DNA of 64,000 nucleotides from Siphonodentalium dalli (GCA_032622095.1 CP136061.1:254957582-255021581), one strand, 5' to 3'. Shown: positions 46,335 through 57,560, counted from the first letter of the stretch. The notes: a model not told the origin generated them from the sequence alone. Program-made: numbers and translations.

Positions 46335-46625
46335 TTCGCCTTGTCTTTCTGCAGCTCGTCGTACTGTGTTGAACTGCTGCTCCTTAAAATGTCAACCGCT
46401 CTCGTGGGGCGAGATTAAGTCCGAGAGTTGCATTATATTACAATTAATTCCAGGGTGTGTTAACCTACTGTTACCACAGGAAATATGGATTGTGACCCGG
46501 CGGCATGCCATTTCCCACACCACAGTGTATATACCCGTGCGAAGTTCTCACGAGTTTCATTCTTTCAAAGCAGAATCATCGTGTTTGGACCCTTGTGGGA
46601 ACTCTTTTACCAGTTTGGATGGTGA
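46335..46625 (+). repeat. ~280-bp dispersed repeat, copy 1
   Basis: CTGCAGCTCGTCGTACTGTG, then TTGAACTGCTGCTCC, TGCATTATATTACAATTAA, GTGTTAACCTACTGTTAC, CAGGAAATATGGATTGTGA and TATACCCGTGCGAA. The same order is found at 48975-49225. Confidence 0.75.
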
Positions 46626-46796
46626 TATGTCACGCCCTATACGCCGTCTCCTTGTTAATATCAGTTAACAAAGAGGGTTCAGACCTGCGTACCAGTCAAT
46701 GCTTAATATCAGTTAAAAGAGAGGGTTTAAACCTGTGTACCAGTCAATCCTTAATATCAGTTATATAACAAAGAGGGTTCAAACCTGCGTACCAGT

Positions 46797-47159
46797 CAGG
46801 GGGGGGGGGGTCGGAAACAATTTGCAACATATAGGGCCTAGGGGGGGTGGGTCCCCCGCGTCCGGACCATTTTTTTAAAATCCACTTTTTGTCATTTTTT
46901 TCACACCGATACAAGAAATTTGAGTTTTGCTATGTCTTCAGTGGCCAATTAAGAACATAATAGGTATAAGATATTGGTTTTATTTGCTTTGAAACTCATT
47001 ATTTCTGTTTTCATTTTAGTGGGCGTGGCACCTAAAAACGGAAAAAATTTGCACAAAACAATTCCATTTTTTTTTCATTTTTTTTTTGTGTGTGTAGTCC
47101 AAGGGTAACTAAGGCCATTTTCAGCGTGATATGTTTTCACTTTTGACCTACCCCCCCCT
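46797..47159. mobile_element. hAT-like non-autonomous insertion, 363 bp
   Basis: Begins CAGGGGGGGGGG and ends CCCCCCCCT. The flanking array sequence GTACCAGT is present at 46789-46796 and again at 47160-47167, so the array restarts 8 bases back, which is a target duplication. CAGGG ends with 8-bp duplication fit the hAT superfamily. The exact boundary is ambiguous by one or two bases. Confidence 0.65.
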
Positions 47160-47267
47160 GTACCAGTCAATCTTTAATATCAGTTGACAGAGAGGGTTTA
47201 AACATGCGTACCAATCAATCCTTAATATCAGTTAACAGAGAGGGTTTAAACATGCGTACCAGTCAAT

Positions 47268-48367
47268 CAGAGACATGGCGACAGGGCGGGTTTTTTTTGG
47301 GGGGGGGGTGTCTCACACCACACCCCCTCCCAACTTTGGTCAAAATTTTCAACAGTTGCCAATTTCATACCTGCCTAAACATTTAGTTGGAAATTTCACA
47401 CCAACAATAGGTTGAAAATGTTCTTGTAGTTTGATTTTCAAACAATTTATTTGGGGGAATTAATTGTTTTTGGACCAATATTTGCATATTTTCCCATTTT
47501 TTGTCAAAATTTTGATTTAAATAGTCATCAGTTGGAAATTTTCCAACCTTAGGGGAGGTGACAGGTTGGAAAGCTTGTGTCCTGGTCCCTCCCCCGTGGC
47601 CAGTCAAAAACTGCTTGTTAATTTAAGAAAACAATATTGTCATACATTTGGTCAACATTGTCATTAGAATTGTCATCAGTTGGAAATTTTCCAACCTAAG
47701 TGGGGGTGTCAGGTTTGAAATTTCCAACTCAAGGAAGGCTTGAGGCTAGTCTAGATGCCAGGATTTTGCGATTTTCTTGTTCAGATTTCAAAATATTCGG
47801 ACGTGTGTCATTGTCCCTCCCCCGTCGCCAATACAAAACTGCTTATTATATAGTTTAACAAAACAATCTTTTACTACATTTGGTCAAACTTGTGGACTGA
47901 AATGGTCATCAGTTGGAGATTTTCCAACCTAAGGAGGAGGATGGGGTTTGAAACACTGGGAAAGCTTCAGTTGAGGCCATGCAGTCTATATATATAGATG
48001 CTAGGATTGGCGATTTTCTTGTATAGTTTTCAAAATCTTCTCACACCGGGCCGAACAACCACGGTCATCCCGGTGTGACCTGGTTTCTTGCCCGTAGCCG
48101 TGTGCATTTGTCTAGAGTTAGACCACTAGATGTTAGGATTTATACAATTTTTCAGGTTAAAATATCTTAATGTTCTCATACCGTGAATATAGAACCATGG
48201 TTTATGACTATATAGGATTAGGCCTGAGCACTGATGTGCAAGGGGTGCAAATTATGCAAAACTTGTGTTTGGTCTGATTCTGATTCAAGGTGGGGGGGGG
48301 GGGGAGTGCAGTTGGAATATCCGAAGGTGAACACCCCCGCAACGGAGACATTCTAGCCACGTCCCTG
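47268..48367. mobile_element. hAT-like non-autonomous insertion, 1100 bp
   Basis: Left end CAGAGACATGGC, complement of right end CAGGGACGTGGC (10 of 12). 8-bp target duplication CAGTCAAT at 47260-47267 and 48368-48375. Inside, ATCAGTTGGAAATTTTCCAA+CCTAAG recurs three times (about 47527, 47676, 47908), and several G runs occur. No transposase frame. Confidence 0.75.
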
Positions 48368-48462
48368 CAGTCAATCCTTAATATCAGTTGACAGAGATGG
48401 TTTAAACATGCGTACCAGTCAATCTTTAATATCAGTTAACAGAGAGGGTTCAAACATGCGTA

Positions 48463-48705
48463 TCCGTCTTGAAACTACGGATTGCAAGGCATATATTTCA
48501 CACCAATATTAATCTGTCCACAACTGCAAATTAAGAATTATTATGGGACTGAAATTCCTAATATTGGGCTAGAAAATAATGATTAAAATTTGAACAATTT
48601 TATATTTTATGCCTGTATAAAAGTTGGGACCCCAACTTATATTGTATCGTCATGGCCGCCCCAAATACCAATCTTGGTATAGTTTCTCGTCCAATCTCTC
48701 AGCTC
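48463..48705. other. No feature recognised
   Basis: Short A+T-rich stretch between the array and a foldback. Confidence 0.4.
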
Positions 48706-48707
48706 TG

Positions 48708-48978
48708 CTACGAAAGTGCATTAGGGCCACCCGAAACACCACCGCACCCCCGCACCCCAATATATAAATACGCAACTCGTTATATATACGACTTGTGGAA
48801 GAGAAAAAACCAAGTCGTTATAACGACTTGTAAATTTCTCTACAAGTCGTAATAACGACCTGTTTTTATTTCTACAAGTCGTTATAACTAGTTGATGGCA
48901 GTCGTTATAACGAGTTGTGTATTTGTATATTTGGGGTGTGGTGGTATTTCGGAACGCCCCAATGCGCTTTCGTATATC
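48708..48978. repeat. Foldback with TCGTTATAACGA palindrome cluster
   Basis: Outer arms: TACGAAAGTGCATTAGGG..CACCCGAAACACCACC against GGTGGTATTTCGGAACGCCC..CAATGCGCTTTCGTA. The centre holds four or five palindromes of the form CAAGTCGTTATAACGACTTG, complete or half. Probably a decayed inverted-repeat element. Confidence 0.7.
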
Positions 48979-49225
48979 TCTGCAGCTCGGCGTATACTGT
49001 GTTGAACTGCTGCTCCTAAAAATGTCAACCGCTCCCATGGGGCGATATTAAGCCCGGTAGTTGCATTATATTACAATTAAGTCCAGGTTGTGTTAACCTA
49101 CTGTTACTACAGGAAATATGGATTGTGATCGGTCTGTGTGAAATATCCCGTGTCGTACTGTATACCCGTGCGAAAGTTTGCCAGTTCCCTTGTCCCAACG
49201 CAGCAGCACCGTGTTAGGAACATGG
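48979..49225 (+). repeat. ~280-bp dispersed repeat, copy 2
   Basis: Counterpart of 46335-46625 in the same orientation, with similar divergence along its length. It directly abuts the foldback on the left. Confidence 0.72.
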
Positions 49226-49226
49226 T

Positions 49227-49563
49227 GGGTACTGTGCACTAAATCCGGCCATTTGTTGGGACCATCTCATTTTATTATACTCAATGAAATATATTTTAAA
49301 AAATGAATGAATTTGAGTAATGGATCAGTGCCAACTACACTCATTCACCGTATGAACAATACAAACAACATGGTAACTATAATGAAAATGAATTTATGAC
49401 TGGAGTCATAAATTCATTTCCATTGTAATTACCATGTTTGCATCGTCTATAAGTGTATTTGGTACTAATCCATGACTCAAATTCATTCATTTTTTTTATT
49501 ATATTCTGTTGATTATAAAAGGAGATGGTCCCATAAATGGTCGGATTTAGTGCACAGTACCCC
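49227..49563. mobile_element. Foldback element, ~337 bp
   Basis: GGGTACTGTGCACTAAATCC+GGCCAT is mirrored by ATGGTCGGATTTAGTGCACA+GTACCC. The mirroring continues through GGGACCATCTC, TGAATGAATTTGAGT and CATGGTAACTATAATGAAAA to a centre near 49401 (TTATGACTGGAGTCATAA). Right flank TTTAA, left flank not matching. Arms about 160 bp each with indels. Confidence 0.78.
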
Positions 49564-50415
49564 TTTAACGCGAGCAAGCAATTAATGATGAAATATCGCC
49601 CGATGTACTGAAAGAAAGATTCTTCAGTGAAATCTGTTTCTGAGTGAAATAGTATTAGCCTGGCTCCCATCGATCATGCAGTACTACTTCACTATATCAT
49701 TATCAGTGCTTAAAGATGCATTCAGTGTTCCAGACCTCCAATTACAACAACAACATCTAAAATCTAATTTAACAGTATTTTCTGTTTTGAGCTGTTGTTA
49801 AAAATGTTGAAACGAACACTGACATATAAGAATATCATTTTGTTACTGGAAAATAACAAAATAATCTGTGGTATCCCTTTGAAAGATCGAAACTATATGA
49901 AATAAAATTCAATTTGAAACATAAATAACATATTTCTTGTAGAATTCTTGTTTCAGACATGTTATTTTGAACACTATACTATAAATAAAGAGTAAAATAG
50001 GTGTTATGAAAATAGGCTGAAGCCCTGGATATATATATTTAAGTATTGAAATAAGCTCTATTATGCAAGTTTGGGTTACGCTGACACCCAGCTTCCGTTT
50101 TGCTGATAAATGGACACTAGTCAACTGCATAGACTGAGAAATATGAGTTGTGTGTGATATTAAGACCGTGAATCAAAATTGAAAAACTAATTGAAATACT
50201 ACACCATGCAGGACAGTGATAATTGAACCTGTGTGACTATGTCATGACCAAAAGACCGGGCATCGACATGCGAAATGACCCCGAAATGCCAGTACACCCG
50301 AAAGGTTTCATCCGAACTACAAGTACAGCCGCGGGGCTTCAGTTTGTGTTCCATTGTTGAGACGGTGTACTCAACATCACTTCAAGTCAGATTATCACGA
50401 TTCAATACTAACAAA
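49564..50415. other. No gene recognised
   Basis: Short minus frames at 49377-49670 and 49909-50130 have no recognised motif. No array or foldback seen. Confidence 0.35.
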
Positions 50416-50416
50416 A

Positions 50417-50875
50417 CAAGCCTGCAAATAGTGTGTCTCTCATTTGCAGAATGAGGTCCACAGAGGGTGAATTTAGTGACGCTATCCCACTATAAGCGGG
50501 CTGTAGCGTCACCAAATTCACCCTATATATATATATGAGAACCCCATTCTGCTAATGCGTCAACTGCTATGGGAGAAAAGGAAAAGATTGAAGTTCCCCA
50601 GTTGAAGTTGGTGATGTTCACACATTATTCACCTCGATTATGGAATTTATTTTCTGCAAATTAAGGGATATAGAAACTTCCCAGAAGGGAAAAAGTATCT
50701 AAAAACAATGTTATTTCGAGACAATATAGATACTACCCAGAAGATGAGGCCTAAGCAGAATGAGGTCCACATAGGGTGAATTTGATGATGCTAACCCGCT
50801 GTGCGGGGTAGCATCACTAAATTAACCATAGGGCACCTCATTCGGCAAATGACAGACACACTATATGTATGCTTG
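50417..50875. mobile_element. Family E element, long form (459 bp)
   Basis: CAAGCCTGCAAATAGTGTGT+CTCTCATTTGCAG and the complement to GCTTG. Same central segment as 45874-46316 (GAAGTTCCCCAGTTGAAGTT). Twin hairpins on GAGGGTGAATTTAGTGACGC. Confidence 0.78.
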
Positions 50876-51301
50876 TAATAAGTGAGAGGACCAACAGAGA
50901 GTAGTTAGCCCTGAGGGTTGAGGACTTCGTGTTGTTCCCTTCACAGTGTCATGGTTTCAGATGGGCCGATGTACTACCACTTCTCTGTGTGGCCGACGTA
51001 TTTATCAAAGGGTAAGAGTACTTGGTTTCGGGTGGCCAGTTGCTTAACTCTTTATAAGTTTTCTATGCTAACATTTGACTTTAACTGGCCTCAATTGTTG
51101 TACTCTTTCGATGAGTATTGACAGAGGATAATTCCCTCTGCCGCGGCCTAGACTTTGTATCAATTGAGATAGATGGTAAAAGTTTAGCAGAGCTATAAGA
51201 ATGTAATGCATTCAGCTGACAGGGTATAACGTTGCCTAACCCGATCAAAAGTTCAACACGGGTGAGCGGATAAAAGCAACAGAAGTGCACATTTGTTTAT
51301 T
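50876..51301. other. No gene recognised
   Basis: Nothing beyond short overlapping frames. Confidence 0.35.
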
Positions 51302-51305
51302 TTAA

Positions 51306-51698
51306 CCCTTTACCCAACAGAAGGGCCATGTGCCAATGCATTCTCTTATATATGCGAGTCGACCATAGGTCGCCTCGCATATATAAGAGAATGCATTGGC
51401 TTAACACATTAAAAATTATAAAATTGTTAAAGAATGTAAGAAAAAATGGTAAAAAGTGTTAAAAAAAATATTTTGTTTAGGCCAATGCATTCTCTTATAT
51501 ATGCGAGGCGACCTATGGTCGACTCGCATATATAAGAGAATGCATTGGCACAGGGCATAACTGTAACCATCACAATGTGGTCAATGAGCCGGTTCCAATG
51601 CTATCCATATTTGTATGGTTTTATTGAGACAGACCCAAGATAATTTAGGCTCTTGAAGCTTTATTTGGCCGGTTTTGGCCGGTTTGTTGGGTAAAGGG
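51306..51698 (-). mobile_element. Family A twin-hairpin TTAA element, copy 5
   Basis: TTAA at 51302-51305 and 51699-51702. Ends CCCTTTACCCAACAG and TGTTGGGTAAAGGG. Both hairpins are intact. Orientation as at 9343, with the GGCCGGTTTTGGCC arm at the right. Confidence 0.83.
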
Positions 51699-51704
51699 TT
51701 AAGT

Positions 51705-52022
51705 CAAATATTTTCCAACTTTCGGTCTCACTATCGGACTGAAACATCATCGGTTGAAAACTCCAATCGTCGTGACGTTAGGTTTGATATTTCAAGCAGT
51801 TTGGAACAGGGGGTGGTGAAAAAAGTTCCAGGCACGTAGGCGGGGTGAGTGCGTCATCATCAGCTCAAAAATGAGCTCTTTTTTTCCGCAAGCTGAAATT
51901 TGTTTTCTTCGTGCCTATTTTTCAAAATTTATCATACTGAAGTATATATTACATATAATGTCATATATCAACATATAGTGTTATATCGGAGTGGGGTATC
52001 ACTACAGAACCAATACTCAACC
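51705..52022. other. No feature recognised
   Basis: Unassigned spacer before the SINE. The 51900-52307 frame spans it and the SINE and is not a gene. Confidence 0.35.
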
Positions 52023-52035
52023 CCTCTGCTGGGTG

Positions 52036-52348
52036 GGGGGCCTCGGTGGCTCAATCGGTTAGGGGTACAACTCCAAGCCGTTTCGCCTTCCAGCGCTGGC
52101 GATAAGGGTTCAAATCCACATGTTTCCATCGTGGTCTTTGTAACTCGAAATCGTTATCTGGGAAAGTTGTCAGTTACTTGCCGATGGCCGGTGGTTTGCC
52201 GCACATGGTCGACGAGTTTATCAGCCATTGAAATCACTGTTAGATTAGCCGTAAGTGTGCGGATTTCCTCCACCATAAAAACTGGCAATGTCGTGATATG
52301 GCCTTAGTGGCGACATAAAACGACATAAAACCCCAATCAATCAATCAA
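52036..52348 (+). mobile_element. tRNA-derived SINE, intact, 313 bp
   Basis: The 13-bp target duplication CCTCTGCTGGGTG at 52023-52035 and 52349-52361 proves retroposition. The tRNA-like head has an A box (TGGCTCAATCGG, 52047-52058) and a B box (GGTTCAAATCC, 52107-52117), the internal RNA polymerase III promoter. The body has GTCAGTTACTTGCCGATGGC+CGGTGG and GGATTTCCTCCACCATAAAA+ACTGGCA, then GTGGCGACATAAAA. This resembles the conserved Meta-type domain of molluscan SINEs. The 3' tail is (AATC)n, and such tails are normally recognised by a partner LINE. The clean duplication and box sequences suggest a fairly young insertion. A degraded relative is at 38032-38850. Confidence 0.85.
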
Positions 52349-52362
52349 CCTCTGCTGGGTGC

Positions 52363-52668
52363 ATAGAATTCACCACTCTTCCAGATCGTGACCCGAAGAC
52401 AATTTGGCACTACCTGCTGCGAAATGTTCCGATAGTAAATTCAATAAAAGCACCATTTCCGGACGGACGTCCAGACGGACGCACGGACGGTACGGACGTA
52501 CTGGCCAAAGTATACTTGTGGGGTGACTGCACATACCCATGAATACTTGTGGGGTGGGATCTTTTGTTTGAGTAAATTGTGGGGTGCAACCCACAACTGA
52601 CGATTTTTTAAATAGTCTCCCGAAGAAAAATAATTTCGGGGGACAACAAACGACAGCTGGACATTTCC
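52363..52668. other. Unassigned, with GGACGGACG-rich segment
   Basis: At 52457-52500 the words GGACGG and AGACGGACG are repeated, a low-complexity tail-like stretch also seen at some transposon ends. No gene. Confidence 0.4.
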
Positions 52669-52752
52669 TAAAGGAACTACTCAATATGAACCTATTAAAG
52701 GAACTACTCAATATGAACCTATTAAAGGAACTACTCAATGTGAACCTATTTG
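52669..52752 (+). repeat. 27-bp repeat, 3 copies
   Basis: Unit AAAGGAACTACTCAATATGA+ACCTATT. Its AATATGAACCTATT half is shared with dispersed text near 11100 and 60850. Confidence 0.88.
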
Positions 52753-52754
52753 GA

Positions 52755-53670
52755 GGTCGAAAGTGGTTCAATAAGAACGTAATTCAAAATGATATAAATA
52801 TTACACTGCTTGAGCAATAGGTTTTACACAAGCTTATTTGCAACGGTTATGTGTTTTCACTGTGGCCCGCGCGCAATTCAACCGAATAACTGGTATTCGT
52901 TCACTCTGGGCTTATTGCAGAATATTTAGGTACAATATGAACCTGTTCGTGTTGTTTGTTCACGATCAAGGGGTGGAAAAGTTGGACAACCCCATCCACC
53001 AATGAAGACTAGATAGTCACATCCCAGCAACCGAGTTCAACTAAAAACACAATGTGTATTATCAATTGATCTGGCACCTCAGAACTTATTGTTTACAATT
53101 GAAACAGCAGCTTATTAATGTCCCCTTTTCCGTCTTCGCCCAATGATGGGACTGACCAGTCACAAGCATTATCCTAGTTTACATACATAGATGAGACCCT
53201 GATAACAAATACAGGTGATTGTTTACCTGTGGTGATTAATCATGTGACACCCTCTGTTCTGATAATTATCCAGAGTGCAAAGAAAGGGGGATGTCAACTT
53301 CTCGATACAATCTGTATAATCAATACATTTCTAAAGTCGATATGTCATCAGATAAGTGCCAACAACGCGATTAGGGAGCCGGTTTCACTATCCCAGGACG
53401 TCTCTATTTGTTTATCTGTTCCTCATCCAATTGTTGTCCTAACAACTCCCACAATACATCGCTGTCCTCCATTGTCCTCTGGACCTTCCCAGGTGATAAT
53501 TCCCTTCGGGGTTTAGAGAAAGTTAAAGTCGTTAAATCCTGCCAATTCCGTTTTCATTTCCCTTCGATAATGACAATAGTTTTGACCTTTATTTTGGAAA
53601 GTACTAGAGTCAGAGGTGAGCATGGGGCGAGGTCACACATCGACGCATGCGCCGCGTGGTCGTCCTATAT
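52755..53670. other. No gene recognised
   Basis: Overlapping frames at 53229-53516 and 53408-53674 use the same DNA in different registers. No domain. Confidence 0.35.
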
Positions 53671-53674
53671 ATAG

Positions 53675-54060
53675 GATAGGATAGGATATTTTATTTCAAT
53701 ACACATACATATTACATAATAATAATGACAATTATGGATAATTCTGTCGTATATTGTGGGGGATGGCTTAATCTGGCAAGACTGTCTTCCTGCCATCCCC
53801 AGTATGGTAAATATAGAAAGTAATAACTTATAGTAAGTTACGGTGTCTCTGGCATATTTTTTGTCGCAGAGTTATGGCCCTTATAGTGAAATATTTGTTT
53901 AGTCAATTATAACTAATACTCTGAGATTATACATTAACTTCTATTAATATCATTTATTATTATACTGTTCATTACACAAGGTACATTTTGTTTATTTAGT
54001 ATGCATGATACTGTCCTTATAAGGATGTTTTGCCAATAAACTTATCTTATATTATCATTA
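53675..54060 (-). repeat. Possible LINE 3' end on the minus strand
   Basis: On the minus strand the text reads ATTGAAATAAAATATCCTAT+CCTATCC, an AATAAA-like signal followed by a short tandem ATCCT tail, as at the 3' ends of some LINEs. A GATGGCAGGAAGACAGTCTT+GCC hairpin lies near 53780. No ORF remains. Confidence 0.35.
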
Positions 54061-55075
54061 TAACTTCCGTTCAACATCACCTGCAAATGGAGTTTTGCGG
54101 GGTGGGGGGGGGGGTAGAAATCGGTTCCGTTCGTCCTTATATATACAACAAACTGTCGATATGTCTGTATATATATCAGTCACCCTACCACTGGTCGGAT
54201 TTTAATTATCTTCGGTATATGTGTTCATGAACCGGCATGGTGAAGTTATATCCACATATAGTACGAGTTTCGTCCATTGTTGTTGCAGGGTTATGGCCCT
54301 TAGAGTGAAATATATGTATAATCTATAAACTATGAAAGTCGATTTGTCATTATAGACGTGCCACCTACGCGACTAGGGAGTCGGTTTCGCTAACCCGGGA
54401 CGGTATTGTTTGTTTGGAAGGGGCTGGGATACAATCATTAAATTGACACACATATATAGTGAGTAGATTCAGCTCGAAGCGACATATCCAAATTGACAGA
54501 CCCCTCATATGACCTTGATGTCAAGGTCAAGATCATCAACATGACCTTTCAATATTTATAGGCTCTATATGGAACGTACTTAATGGAGCTAAATGACATT
54601 AAGTGTGCATATTATTTATTATTTGATACCGAGGAGTCATAATTTGACTAATAGGGTAATATTAAGGGGTTTTACATGTATGCGAGAATTTAAATGTTTT
54701 CCGCGACCTTGAACTTGAAATTTGGTCAAGTTGTCAAATTCCACCACAGAGAGGGAATAGCTTAGGCATATATCAGTCCAAAACAGCATTAACCCAACTG
54801 ATATCACAAGCTGTTGTGGACCGAGAATACTTGACCTGCCCGATCCATAGTATGTTTAGGTTCACGGTCCTAAACTAAAGACAGACACCGCGGAAATACA
54901 CAAAAGCATCGATCGTGCAACTTTACGTTTAAGGGGGAGACGCACGTTTTGCATAAATCACAGTAAATCCAGCCAGAAATGGCAAGTGATTTTCAACAAA
55001 GAATTTCTCTGGATCTATCTGGTGAAAAATCTTGAATTTTACATATGATAATTTTCATTATATATAGAATCAGAG
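54061..55075. other. No gene recognised
   Basis: Contains a G run at 54104-54113 and the inverted phrase GACCTTGATGTCAAGGTCAA near 54512. Nothing coding. Confidence 0.35.
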
Positions 55076-55080
55076 CAATT

Positions 55081-55245
55081 ATATAAGGATTAACTGCCAT
55101 GTGGACTGTTTTTATGGAGATGTAACGGTGAGGTAAGTGGACATAACTTGTGTAAAACCCGAAGGGTTTTACATACAAGTTATGTCCACTTACCTCACCG
55201 TTACATCTCCATAAAAATAGTCCACATGACAGTTAATCCTTATAT
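55081..55245. repeat. Long near-perfect hairpin, ~80-bp arms
   Basis: ATATAAGGATTAACTGCCAT through GTAAAACCC is mirrored by GGGTTTTAC through ATGACAGTTAATCCTTATAT, with loop GAA at 55161-55163. There are only a few mismatches and a 2-nt bulge. Either a foldback element or a transcribed hairpin source. Confidence 0.88.
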
Positions 55246-55249
55246 TTAT

Positions 55250-55785
55250 ATACATTTAGCGAAAAAGCCACTTTTGTAAATATATTTAAATCGAAAAGTG
55301 TATCGTGACAAGATCAGCCCAAAATACCCAATAGCACCCTTGGCAAGAGTTAATAGGAACAATTTCTCTTCATGTTGAAACCCGATGATGTATTTAGTCA
55401 ATCCTGTGCGAGTCAAAATGCGCCCAAAGCATTACGCGTTCGTCTTTCCAAACCTAATGACGTATCGATGGTGTTATTAGCTTGGAGTTATGAGGCGTTA
55501 CGCATTCACCGAGAAATAACTGCAACTAGCCACGTGGACGCCGACCAATCAGAATGCCGGATTTAGTGATGACAACACTTAGTGTGTAAATATAAAGAGA
55601 CAATAACAATAATGGATTTTAATACATTTGAGAGGTTGAAAATATTTGTTTCGTTTCTGTCCCTTTAGGTACCGAGAACTGCCAGAAAAATTTATAATTT
55701 CAAACAACATGTCAACCATCAAATAGCTTATTGTCTTGACTCCATGAGAGGAGGCTTCATTTGTATCATAATGTTGAGTTAGCTT
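55250..55785. other. No gene recognised
   Basis: A 64-codon frame at 55372-55566 is not recognised. Confidence 0.35.
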
Positions 55786-55789
55786 TTTA

Positions 55790-56400
55790 ATTGCATATTA
55801 TAGCATCATACCCCAAGTATTATAATGAAGAATAAAGCAGTCACAAATATGCCAGCCCAATGAAAACAAATGTTCAAATGTGGTGCTGTCCACTCAAGCA
55901 GGGAGCAATCAACAGAAATTAGGCCACAGTGTTAAGAGATATGGTGGTCAGATTTAACTTGGTTATGAACCCATGACCCAGAACTCAACTGAGCCCAATT
56001 TTTCAATGACCAACAAGCATGGCATGAAATTCTCAATAATAAAAAAATATTTATGGTAGTTGTCTTTCTGAATGAAAATAATCATTTAATTTCATGAATC
56101 AAGAAAAATTAAGTCTCCTCTCATGATCTTCAGATATGATATCATGCATATATGAAATGCACTTTCGAAAAAAATCTGTTTTACAGTAGTTCTCGGTACC
56201 TGAACACAGTGAAATTTTAAAGATTTTTCATGCCATAAAAGTAAAGTAAATGAAATTATAATAACCAAATGTCCAATGGTTCTTATGTATGGTACCACAA
56301 TAATCTCTTGTACAAAATTTCACAAAGATATTCCTGATAGATTTAGAGAAAATACATATTGAAATACCAGGAAATTTTGGCAAAACGAGCGTCTGACCTT
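55790..56400 (-). repeat. ~520-600 bp dispersed repeat, minus-strand copy
   Basis: Inverted homologue of 12290-12810. The minus frame 56092-56298 aligns without gaps to 12347-12559 (LLLWHE, KFHC, VPRT, MISYLK, MRGD shared). The similarity extends beyond the frame on both sides, so the unit is larger than the frame. Confidence 0.7.
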
Positions 56401-56960
56401 TAAAACGAAAAATGATCTTTATTATCTACCGCTTTGGGGAAACGAAAGCATAGACACTCTTTATGGGAGACGGCCATTGTACTGTTCTGCGGCATATCAT
56501 GATCATTCCAATTTCCGTTTATTATCTATTGATGGGATCCCAGAATCATCTTCACCTATTTCTAACTGAGTTATACGACCTGTTAGCTTGCATATATGAA
56601 CCCAGTCATGTGGTCCGTTTTTGTTTGTTAGCCTGTCATCTTGTTAATATGTGTATGCTTAGTTGTTAGTAGTGGGAGAGGGGCTTCATAAGTTGACAAA
56701 ACGTGTACCCCGATCCCTTTTGTATTATTATATACAACTGAAACATGATTCAAGTAAAAAAAAAACAATAACAAAAAAGCATAGTGAAGTACATATAACA
56801 GGCAGTGTTATTGCACAGGCCACATACTGTAAAACATAGCTTGAACATATATACGGAACATGCAGATAAATAGCACAAAACGCTTTAACAAAATATAATC
56901 GTTACCTCGTTATGAAAAGGGTGAACTTGTAACGGGCTTATTGTCTTCATCGTGGCCGGT
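56401..56960 (+). repeat. Region with a LINE-like 3' end near 56640-56775
   Basis: GTGGGAGAGGGGCTTCATAA+GTTGAC, then GTGTACCCCGATCCC and an A-rich end near 56770. It parallels 59645-59725 (GGGAGAGGTGCTACCTAAGT+TGA, GTGTGCCCCGATCCC, AATAAAATAGG). The pattern is that of a LINE 3' UTR ending near a polyadenylation signal. No ORF is attached here. Confidence 0.4.
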
Positions 56961-57560
56961 GTCCATTACACAAACCTATATCAACAAATGCATGTTGAAA
57001 AACTTTTTAATTGTATTAGGATGTATCCACTTTTGTATATATTTGTACACATAATATGGTGTCTCATGTTTAATGTTATTATATGGTTGAGAATAAAAAC
57101 ATTCATTCAATACAGCCGCCGAGACAGTATATAAGCAAGAAAAGAAATCGTATATCCATGCTTCCGAGAAAAAGTATTAAGTTAAGTATGAATGCCATAC
57201 CACACATACATTATACCAAAATGCGTTACGGGTCACTTGGACAAATAGAGACTAGAAATCTATACATATGTACCAGAAGGTTAGATTTGATCTGCACTAT
57301 TATCCCTCCATGCCGCCTACACACACACACTAAACTACTAAGAAAAAAATACAAAAAATATATACATGCACTATATTAACACTAGATATGCACCCACCCG
57401 TCCCGCCAAATGGATTGTGTTTCGTTATTCGAGAACGTTTGTTATATACATTATGCTTGTGGGGAATGAAGTTTTGTCTAACTTTTAAGAACTTGTCCTC
57501 CAATCCCCAGTCTCTGTACCATCTTATGCTAATAAAATATGTTTAAATCAAAACTACCAA
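56961..57560 (+). repeat. Region ending in a LINE-like 3' end (57470-57560)
   Basis: AAGAACTTGTCCTCCAATCC+CCAGTCTCTGTACC, then CTAATAAAATATGTTTAAAT+C. The same order closes the element at 62889-63685 (AAGAACTGTTGCTCCAATCC+CAAGTGTGTGCC, CTAATAAAATCTGGTTAAAT+C). Upstream frames 56952-57379 are not recognisable, so only the 3' end is supported. Confidence 0.45.

Larger units (their letters stand above)
46640..48462 (+). repeat. 48-bp array split by two insertions
   Basis: Unit TTAACAGAGAGGGTTTAAAC+MTGCGTACCAGTCAATCCTT+AATATCAG. Complete or partial units lie at 46640-46796, 47160-47267 and 48368-48462. The gaps are the two elements described next. Confidence 0.88.

Noticed and set aside
51900-52307. 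135-codon frame
   Set aside because: It spans unassigned sequence and the SINE, an RNA polymerase III element with no coding role.
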